Assembly: GCF_900199215.1 (NCBI RefSeq) | Contig: NZ_FZQA01000006.1 | Location: 101,126-165,125, forward strand | DNA length: 64,000 nucleotides | Source of the DNA: Amphiplicatus metriothermophilus | Lineage (GTDB): Bacteria > Pseudomonadota > Alphaproteobacteria > Caulobacterales > Parvularculaceae | Direction of reading: 5' to 3' | Shown here: in pieces, positions 57,801 through 64,000 of the stretch | How the letters are laid out: each line of letters begins with the position of its first letter | How positions within the stretch are numbered: position 1 is the stretch's first letter | Position numbers and translations under genes: made by a program | The notes under the pieces: model-generated | Told to the model about the DNA's origin: nothing | Database searches by the model: none | Seen by the model: the letters and a program-made list of their open reading frames with translations, nothing else

Positions 57801-58559
57801 ATGAATGATGCGGACGGCAAGACTGACGCGGCCTCGATCAGGCGCATCGACCGCGCGGATACGCTGAAAGACCATCGGTTCCGCTATTACGATTTCGCGC
57901 TGGCGGCGACCTGCGTCATCATCGTCTGCTCCAATATCATCGGCGCCGGGAAGGTGGCGAGCGTCGCGGGCTTCGCCTTCGGCGCGGGCGTGCTGTTCTT
58001 TCCGCTGTCCTATGTGCTCGGCGACGTGCTGACGGAGGTATACGGCTATGAGCGGGCGCGCCGGGCGGTCTGGGCGGGTTTCGTTTCGGCGGCCTTCGCG
58101 GCCGGCATGGCCGCCTTCATCACGGCGATGCCGCCGGCGCCGGGGTGGAACGTCGATATCGGCGGGATCGACCGGCAGACCGCTTTCGCGCTCGACTTCG
58201 GGCAGGCGCCGCGCATCGTGCTCGCCTCGTGTCTCGCCATCTGGGCGGGGGAGATGGCGAACGCCTATGTCATGGCGCGGATGAAGGTGGCCTCGGGCGG
58301 CCGGCATCTGTGGCGGCGCACGATCGGCTCGACGGCGGTCGGGCAGGGCGTCGACACGCTCATTTTCTACCCTCTCGCCTTCGGCGGGGTCTGGGCGAAC
58401 GAGGTGGTTCTGGCCGTCATGGCGACGAACTACGCCCTCAAGGTGGGCTGGGAGGCGGCGCTGACCCCGGTCACCTATCGGGTGGTGGGCTTTCTGAAAA
58501 AGGCCGAAGGCGTGGACGTTTACGACCGGAACGCCGATTTTACGCCGTTCAAGCTATGA
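57801..58559 (+). CDS. Queuosine precursor transporter (YhhQ/VUT family)
   Basis: Integral membrane protein of 252 residues with about six helices, of the VUT family. YhhQ relatives take up preQ0 or preQ1, precursors of the modified base queuosine in tRNA. Blocks seen are FPLSYVLGDVLTEVYGYERARR (split as SYVLGDVLTEVYGYERA), WAGEMANAYVMARMK, and VGQGVDTLIFYPLAF. Its position next to a tRNA methyltransferase fits a tRNA-modification theme. Start ATG 57801 lies 40 bases after the trmJ-like stop. Confidence 0.9.
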   Translation: MNDADGKTDAASIRRIDRADTLKDHRFRYYDFALAATCVIIVCSNIIGAGKVASVAGFAFGAGVLFFPLSYVLGDVLTEVYGYERARRAVWAGFVSAAFAAGMAAFITAMPPAPGWNVDIGGIDRQTAFALDFGQAPRIVLASCLAIWAGEMANAYVMARMKVASGGRHLWRRTIGSTAVGQGVDTLIFYPLAFGGVWANEVVLAVMATNYALKVGWEAALTPVTYRVVGFLKKAEGVDVYDRNADFTPFKL

Positions 58560-58624
58560 TCCTGGTTTCGCCGCTGCTGTTCGCCGTGGCGCGGCGCGGC
58601 GTATGCAAGTAAACTCCTCAGTCT

Positions 58625-60118
58625 ATGCCATTCGATCAGACCCGGCCGGACAGCGGCTTCAGGATCGCCATACTCGGCGCCGGCTTTTCCGGCATGGGCA
58701 TGGCCGTCGCGCTCAAAAGGCGCGGCTTTGATGATTTCGTGATTTACGAAAAGGCCGACGACGTCGGCGGCACCTGGCGGGAGAACACCTATCCGGGCGT
58801 GGCTTGCGACGTGCCGTCTCATCTTTATTCTTTCTCCTTCGACATCAATCCGGAATGGACGCGCCGCTATTCGTCCGGGCAGGAGATCTGGGACTACATG
58901 CGGCGCTGCGCCCGAAAGCACGGGCTTTACGAAAAGACCGAGTTCGGCCGAAAAGCCGTCCGCCTGCGGCATGACGGGCGGCGCTGGACGATCGAGTTCG
59001 CCGACGGCGGGACCGCGCAGGCCGACATCGTGGTCAGCGGGCTCGGCGGGCTGCATGAGCCGAACATTCCGGATTTCCCCGGCATGGAGTCGTTCGCCGG
59101 GCCGGTTTTTCACACCGCGCGCTGGCGCCACGACGTCGATCTCGCCGGCAAGCGGGTCGCGATCATCGGCTCGGCGGCGAGCGCCGTGCAGGCGATTCCC
59201 GAGATCGCGCCGAAGGTCGCGCGGCTCGACGTCTATCAGCGCACGCCCAACTGGGTGATGCCGCGCCAGAGCTACGCCTATCCGGCCTGGGCGCGCAAGC
59301 TGTTCAAGATGATCCCGCCGCTCGCGCGGCTCTATCGCGCTTATTATTTCTTCCTTCTCGAGTCGCGGCATCTGGCGTTTCACAGGAACGATAACTTTAT
59401 GAAGCGCTTCGTGCGCAGACAGTTCGCCAGGCATCTCGAAGAACAGGTGCGCGATCCCGAGCTGAGAGCGAAGCTCACGCCGGATTATCCGGTCGGCTGC
59501 AAACGCATTCTCATCTCCGACGATTACTTTCCCGCCATCCAGCGCGACAATGTCGCACTCGTCACCGAAGGCGTGGATCGCTTCGAGGAAAGCGGCATAC
59601 GGACGAAAGACGGGCGCCTGCGCGAGGTCGACGTCGTCATCCTCGCCACCGGCTTCAAGCCGTTCAATCTGGTGGAATCGGTCGAGGCGGTCGGTCCGTC
59701 AGGCGCGAGCCTGCGCGAAGTCTGGGCCGACGGAATCAAGGCGCATCGCACGGTGGCCGCGCCCGGCTTTCCCAACTTCTTCATGCTGCTTGGTCCCAAT
59801 TCCGGACTCGGGCACAATTCCGTCGTGTTGATGATCGAGGCGCAGGTGAAATACGTCCTGCAGCTTATCGAAAAGATGAAGGCGAGCGGCGCGGCGCTGG
59901 TCGAGCCGACGCCGGAAGCGGCCGCAGCCTATGACGCCCGCATCCAGAGGGAGCTTTCGCAGCGGGTCTGGGCGGCGGGCTGCGGCGCCTGGTATGTCGA
60001 CGAACGCGGGCGGAACTATACGCTTTATCCGCATACGGTGCGGCGGTTCCTGAAAGAAATGAAGGCGCCGGACATGAAAGAATATGTCCTGCGAGAGACA
60101 GTCGCCGCGGCCGTCTGA
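58625..60118 (+). CDS. Baeyer-Villiger-type flavin monooxygenase
   Basis: NADPH- and FAD-dependent monooxygenase of 497 residues. An N-terminal FAD loop (ILGAGFSGMGMA) is followed by DVGGTWRENTYPGVACDVPSH, the BVMO fingerprint FAGPVFHTARWRHD (FxGxxxHxxxW) near residue 157, and a second Rossmann-like GSAASAVQ. The family inserts oxygen next to ketones or oxidises thioether drugs (EthA). The substrate is unknown and no dedicated pathway lies nearby. It is monocistronic, starting 65 bases after the transporter stop without a strong ribosome site. Confidence 0.9.
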   Translation: MPFDQTRPDSGFRIAILGAGFSGMGMAVALKRRGFDDFVIYEKADDVGGTWRENTYPGVACDVPSHLYSFSFDINPEWTRRYSSGQEIWDYMRRCARKHGLYEKTEFGRKAVRLRHDGRRWTIEFADGGTAQADIVVSGLGGLHEPNIPDFPGMESFAGPVFHTARWRHDVDLAGKRVAIIGSAASAVQAIPEIAPKVARLDVYQRTPNWVMPRQSYAYPAWARKLFKMIPPLARLYRAYYFFLLESRHLAFHRNDNFMKRFVRRQFARHLEEQVRDPELRAKLTPDYPVGCKRILISDDYFPAIQRDNVALVTEGVDRFEESGIRTKDGRLREVDVVILATGFKPFNLVESVEAVGPSGASLREVWADGIKAHRTVAAPGFPNFFMLLGPNSGLGHNSVVLMIEAQVKYVLQLIEKMKASGAALVEPTPEAAAAYDARIQRELSQRVWAAGCGAWYVDERGRNYTLYPHTVRRFLKEMKAPDMKEYVLRETVAAAV

Positions 60119-60324
60119 TCGCTGGGCGGGATCGTAACCATAACCTCTGATTGTTCCGCTTCGCGCCGTACTGTCGTCAGGCGAGAACGATTTGCGCCAG
60201 CTGCAGGAAAGTGAATTTTCTCTGTTCAGCGACTTTACAATTGCTCAAATCGGCGCTCTACTCTTCCGTCAGTGCATCGTGACGGGCGGGTGTCGCCTGC
60301 CCGTGGTGGCGTGGGGAGGTTTTC

Positions 60325-60942
60325 ATGACAATTTTCAAGTCCGCCTCGGCGGTCGTGACATGCGCGGCCGCGGGGCTCGCCGCTTTTCTCGCGCTGACCG
60401 CCGCCGCGCCCGCCCAGGCGGCTGCGGTCGCCTGCAGCGACGGGTCGCCGGACGTGACAGGCCGGGTGACGCCGAATGCGGGCTGTCAGTTCTCCGATAC
60501 ATTCCAGAATGACGCGCCGGCGCCGACGGTGGTGAACACCGAAGCTTTCTTCGGCTTCAGCGACTGGATTTTCGACGCCAAAGACAATGACCTTGACGGG
60601 GTCGACGAGGGGGCGAACACGCTCGGCCTCGTCCTGACCGGGGACGCTCAGAGCGGGACCTGGGCGCTGACGGGGATCTCATCGCTCGCCGGCCTCGACG
60701 TGATGCTCGTTTTCAAGGGCGGCACGATCGCCGATCCGGCGCCGCTGATCGCTTATCTGGTCGCCGACATCATGGGCTCTTATCTGTCGCCGTTCTTCGG
60801 GCCGAGCGGGCAGGTGCAGGATATCAGCCACGTCTCCGTCTACTACCGTGAAACCGTCATCCCGCTGCCGGCCGCCGCATGGCTGATGCTGGCGGGCCTC
60901 GCCGGGCTTGGCTTCGCTGGCCGGCGCAGGAAGACGGCGTAA
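60325..60942 (+). CDS. VPLPA-CTERM sorting-domain protein
   Basis: Exported protein of 205 residues with a signal peptide (about 1-33, ending AQAAA). A Gly/Asp/Thr-rich beta-like region of about 140 residues precedes a C-terminal sorting signal, [15 protein letters not shown] then [12 protein letters not shown]: motif, one helix and a basic tail. That layout is the VPLPA variant of PEP-CTERM, processed by an exosortase. Cys37 and Cys54 may form a disulphide. No exosortase gene lies in the window. The start ATG follows GGGGAGG, and a terminator follows the gene. The function is unknown; related proteins are secreted or attached to extracellular matrix. Confidence 0.88.
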   Translation: MTIFKSASAVVTCAAAGLAAFLALTAAAPAQAAAVACSDGSPDVTGRVTPNAGCQFSDTFQNDAPAPTVVNTEAFFGFSDWIFDAKDNDLDGVDEGANTLGLVLTGDAQSGTWALTGISSLAGLDVMLVFKGGTIADPAPLIAYLVADIMGSYLSPFFGPSGQVQDISHVSVYYRETVIPLPAAAWLMLAGLAGLGFAGRRRKTA

Positions 60943-60972
60943 TCCGCCCGGAATTCCGTTTGCAGGATCTGG

Positions 60973-61003
60973 AAAGGGCCCGCTTGGCTGGCCCTTTTCC
61001 TTT
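60973..61003 (+). terminator. Terminator after the VPLPA-CTERM gene
   Basis: Eight-base stem AAAGGGCC with GGCCCTTT (60973-60980 and 60990-60997) around a 9-base loop, followed by T-rich sequence. Confidence 0.8.
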
Positions 61004-61150
61004 GAAGCGCTCAACCCGCGACGCCTCGCGTTGACAGGCCGCCCGCCGGCCGCTATCAGCCGGCCTCTCAAAACGGGTGGCGCGTGGACCGCCGTTGCGA
61101 TCGCCTCGGGGATGGGCCCCGGGGCCGGGCCGCGCCGAAAGCGAGGAACG

Positions 61151-61768
61151 ATGACCAAGCGCATTCGCGCCAAGCACAAGCTTGACCGCCGGGTCGGCGA
61201 GAACGTCTGGGGCCGGCCGAAATCTCCGATCAACAAGCGCGACTACGGTCCCGGCATGCACGGCCAGCGCCGGAAGGGCAAGCTGTCCGACTTCGGCCTG
61301 CAGCTGCGCGCCAAGCAGAAGCTCAAGGGCCATTACGGCGAGATCACCGAGCGCCAGTTCGAGAAAATCTATAACGAGGCGGTGCGCCGGCGCGGCAACA
61401 CCGCCGAGCATCTCATCGGACTGCTCGAAAGCCGCCTTGACGCCGTCGTCTATCGGGCGAAATTCACGCCGACGATCTTCGCCGCGCGCCAGTTCGTCAA
61501 TCACGGCCATGTCAAGGTCAACGGCCGGCGGGTCAACATCCCGTCCTATCGCTGCAAGCCGGGCGATGTGGTCGAAATCAAGGAAAAGTCCAGGAACATG
61601 GCTCTTGTGCTCGAAGCCCTGCAGAGCCCCGAGCGCGACATCCCAGACTATATCGAAGTCGATCCCAAGAAGATGACGGCGACCTATCTGCGCGTACCGG
61701 AATTCGCCGAAGTGCCCTATCCGTGCACGATGGAGCCGAACCTAGTCGTCGAATACTACGCATCGTGA
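61151..61768 (+). CDS. rpsD: 30S ribosomal protein S4
   Basis: Small-subunit ribosomal protein that binds 16S rRNA early in assembly, 205 residues, normal length. The N-terminus [21 protein letters not shown] is split by family convention into [12 protein letters not shown] and NVWGRPKS; the S4 RNA-binding domain is at about 93-160, with [14 protein letters not shown] and [20 protein letters not shown] 61151 follows GCGAGGAACG. It is isolated from the other ribosomal operons, as in many alphaproteobacteria, and is followed by a strong terminator. Confidence 0.97.
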   Translation: MTKRIRAKHKLDRRVGENVWGRPKSPINKRDYGPGMHGQRRKGKLSDFGLQLRAKQKLKGHYGEITERQFEKIYNEAVRRRGNTAEHLIGLLESRLDAVVYRAKFTPTIFAARQFVNHGHVKVNGRRVNIPSYRCKPGDVVEIKEKSRNMALVLEALQSPERDIPDYIEVDPKKMTATYLRVPEFAEVPYPCTMEPNLVVEYYAS

Positions 61769-61802
61769 CGGACCGCCTCCGCCCTTACTGCGGATCTGTC
61801 TG

Positions 61803-61832
61803 AAGGCCGCCCCTTCGAGGGCGGCCTTTCCT
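61803..61832 (+). terminator. Rho-independent terminator of rpsD
   Basis: Perfect 10-bp stem (61803-61812 with 61819-61828) around a CTTCGA loop, running into a T-rich tail, 34 bases after the stop codon. Confidence 0.9.
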
Positions 61833-61943
61833 TTCGCCAACCGTCATACGTTCTCACGCGAGGGCCCTGCCCGTGGCCTCGCCGGCTGCAACATGACCGT
61901 CGCAGACGGCGACGCATGCCTGCGATTTCGTTCGCCGCGCATC

Positions 61944-61971
61944 GCCAAGCATAGCAATGTTGCGGCTTGGC
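61944..61971. promoter_or_regulatory. Nested palindrome upstream of the TonB receptor
   Basis: Outer arms GCCAAGC (61944-61950) and GCTTGGC (61965-61971) enclose inner arms GCAA and TTGC. It lies five bases before a TTGACG -35-like box, the usual place for an operator. It could also act as a hairpin in RNA. Confidence 0.45.
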
Positions 61972-62161
61972 AACGCTTGACGTGAAAATCGCGGCCAGAT
62001 TACCGGCTTCCTGCGCAAATTGCTGCACATGCGAGCAAGCCGCAGTGAGGTTCCGCCATACGCCGATAAAATTACATTACGGCTCGCCGCTGCGATGCCG
62101 GATATATGCTCGGAGTTTCCTGAACTGCGTCTGTTAGACGCTGAGGAACTGGAGAAGGGAC

Positions 62162-63905
62162 ATGACCATCAACACTCATCGACGCATCGCGCTCGCAGCG
62201 CTGTGCGCCGGTTCGTCAGTACTCGCTATGACTGCGGCCGCGCCTGCATTCGGACAGGATGCGGCGTCGGATGATGAAATCGTGGTGACCGGGACGCGCA
62301 TCACGCGCCCCAACCTTCAATCGCCGAACCCAGTCCAGTCCGTCGATTCGACCGATGTGACTCTTTCGGGCGACGTGAACGTCGTCGACATCGTCAACGA
62401 CGTTCCGGCGCTCATCGGTTCCGCCAACAGCGAGCAGAATTCCGTCGCGTTCGGCACGTTTGGCGCGGCCACCCTTGATCTGCGCAATCTCGGCACGGAA
62501 CGCACCCTGGTGCTCGTGAACGGTCGACGGCACGTAGGGGGCGTCGCCGGCACCTCGACGGTGGACGTGAACACGATTCCCGCGGCTCTTGTGGAAAGGG
62601 TAGATGTTCTCACCGGCGGCGCTTCGGCGATCTACGGCGCGGACGCCGTGACCGGGGTCGTCAATTTCATCATGAAGGACGATTTCGAAGGCGTAACCGC
62701 GCGCGGACAGGCCAGCATCTCGGATGAAGGCGACGCCGGGATCTATTACTTTTCCGCGACTGCGGGAAAGAACTTTGATAACGGCCGCGGCAACATTACC
62801 GGCTCGTTCACCTTCGAAGAGAACGAGCGGCTTAGGCAGGGCGACCGCGCTCACACGCGCGGCGACCGGATCGCGACAGATTGGCCGAATCCCGCCTTGC
62901 GCATCTAGGCGGCCGATATCGCACAGTTCGGTCTCGATCCTTTGCTTCTCGGCGACAGCATCGAGTTCTTCTGCGGCGCAGGAGATACGACGCTCGGCGC
63001 CGGCCGAGACGTCTTATGCGGGCGCATCGAAGGCGCGCCGCCGCGAATGGTGGGCGAATTTCCGCGCTTCGGCGTGTCGAATTACGGCAGCCTTATCGGC
63101 GTCGACTTTTTCGGCGACGGGTTCCTGTCCTACTATCCGGGCGATCCGTTTACAGACATCTTCGGAAGCGATCTGTCCGGCATCAATCTCGGCGCAGACG
63201 GTCTCATCTTCGATTTCGACAACAACGGTATCGAAGACTGTCTTCAGACGGCGAACGGCACGCTCAATCAACGTTTCGCCGGCTTTGCAGGGTGCCATAT
63301 CGTCGATACGCCCGGCGGGCCGGCCCGCCCCTTCGTTGACGGATTGATCGCAGACGAGATCAATCAGTTCGGAGGCGACGGAACCAATACGGGGCTCGAC
63401 GGGCTTACGCTGATCCCGAAAGAGCGCCGGTTCACGTTCAATACGACGGCCAAATACGATCTGACGCCGAATATGTCTTTCTTCTTTGAAGGGAAATATT
63501 CGCGCACGAAAGCGACGACTTCCGGTCCCGGGGTCAACAGCTTTTACGATTCGATCCCGATCCGCATCGACAACCCATACATTCCTGACAATCTCAGGAC
63601 CACCATTGAGACTTTCGTCAACGACAATCCGGCGTTTTTCGATCTTGACGACGTGCTGTTGTTCGTAGGCCGCGACCTTACGGATTTCGGCCCGAACATT
63701 GACGAGGTCAAGCGGGAGACGATCAGGCTTGTCGGCGGATTCGAAGGCGAATTCGGCGACGTCTATCGTTATGAGCTCGCCGTGAACTACGGCCGCACGA
63801 CGGCGGATACGTTCGACGGCAACGCCATCATCATGGACCGCTTGTATGCGGCCATTGATGCGGTGGACGACGGGACGGGCAACATTGTTTGCCGGTCTGA
63901 CCTCG
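62162..63905 (+). pseudogene. TonB-dependent receptor, broken by an amber codon and an IS element
   Basis: N-terminal part of an outer-membrane TonB-dependent receptor. It has a signal peptide (about 1-31, ending PAFG) and a plug domain with EIVVTGTRITRPN, a DLRNLGTERTLVLVNGRRHV block, VERVDVLTGGASAIYGADAVTGVVNFIMK, and the first barrel strands. The frame is stopped by TAG at 62906-62908, then continues in the same frame with receptor-like sequence for about 330 codons. At GNIVCRSDL (near 63905) family sequence ends and IS-like DNA begins. The remaining two thirds of the barrel are not in the window. The strong ribosome site GAGAAGGGAC suggests the gene was once well expressed. The ligand is unknown. 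Confidence 0.82.
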
Positions 63906-64000
63906 TGACCCGACCCCTTTGAACGCAGCCACGAACAAGGAAACAAATGGCTGCATTCAAGGAGATAGAGAATGTCGGGAAAACGATATCGCCCAGAAGA
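63906..64000 (+). mobile_element. Left end of a probable IS3-family insertion sequence
   Basis: The boundary is set where receptor sequence stops; TGACCCGACCCC at 63906 resembles the TGACC-type ends of some IS3-family elements. Sixty-six bases further in, a transposase start appears. The right end and target-site duplication lie outside the window, so the boundary is approximate. Confidence 0.65.
63972..64000 (+). CDS. IS3-family transposase OrfA, first residues only
   Basis: ATG 63972 with AAGGAG seven bases before it opens MSGKRYRPEE, which matches the usual beginning of many IS3-group OrfA proteins (a helix-turn-helix protein that normally continues EEIVxKLRQ). Only nine full codons fit in the window. 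The real gene should run about 90-100 residues and be followed by orfB with a frameshift site. Confidence 0.7.

Larger units (their letters stand above)
61769..62161 (+). other. 393-base gap between rpsD and the TonB receptor
   Basis: No gene seen. It contains the rpsD terminator at its left end, then a nested palindrome at 61944-61971, a TTGACG that resembles a -35 box at 61977-61982, and a good GAGAAGGGAC ribosome site just before 62162. A matching -10 box is not clear. The last 200 bases are less GC-rich than the surroundings. Confidence 0.6.

Overview
The window is GC-rich bacterial chromosome, about two-thirds G+C by eye. Almost every gene belongs to a recognisable family. The gene set suggests an alphaproteobacterium: an NDUFAF7/MidA-type methyltransferase behind lgt, a UbiK-like/YbjN/ProC run, a short eukaryote-type NADP isocitrate dehydrogenase, a signal-peptide plus plug TonB receptor, and a VPLPA-CTERM protein. 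By general resemblance I would look first in the Parvularculales, Caulobacterales or Hyphomonadales area. No 16S or other decisive marker is present, so that placement is weak.

Layout. 1-9.4 kb: partial kbl (threonine breakdown), a secreted S8 protease with a probable C-terminal barrel, a LytTR regulator and sensor pair, and a type-B putA. 9.6-16.4 kb: fadA and fadB (beta-oxidation), a small membrane protein, a NUDT19-like Nudix hydrolase, a CPBP membrane protease and a HerA/YjgR-type ATPase. 16.6-17.0 kb: a small acidic membrane-anchored protein. 17.3-32.5 kb: a ROK regulator followed by a tightly packed beta-mannan or glucomannan operon (mannokinase-type ROK kinase, GH5, sodium:solute symporter, GH26, GH130, cellobiose 2-epimerase, aldo/keto reductase, two GH3 enzymes). 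32.6-38.2 kb: proC, ybjN-like and ubiK-like on the minus strand, then lgt, a MidA-type methyltransferase, pgeF and prs on the plus strand. 38.3-45.3 kb: a minus-strand run of pgsA, response regulator, histidine kinase, membrane fusion protein and RND pump. 45.8-55.2 kb: topA, an M23 lipoprotein, rnr, an MFS exporter, an RnfD-like membrane protein and a DUF2330 protein, all on the minus strand. 55.4-61.8 kb: a 67-residue unknown, icd, trmJ-like, a queuosine-precursor transporter, a Baeyer-Villiger-type monooxygenase, a VPLPA-CTERM protein and rpsD. 62.2-64.0 kb: a TonB-dependent receptor broken by an in-frame amber codon and then by what looks like the left end of an IS3-family element.

How the parts work together. 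The 17-32 kb locus reads as a complete route. GH26 and GH5 would cut mannan to oligosaccharides and the symporter would import them. Cellobiose 2-epimerase would turn mannobiose into mannosylglucose, GH130 would phosphorolyse it to mannose 1-phosphate and glucose, the ROK kinase would phosphorylate free hexose, and the GH3 enzymes would remove glucose from glucomannan fragments. This is inferred from family membership and gene order. The least explained parts are the DUF2330/RnfD-like pair, the small acidic membrane protein and the palindromic DNA in two intergenic regions. No tRNA, rRNA, CRISPR array or phage module was seen.
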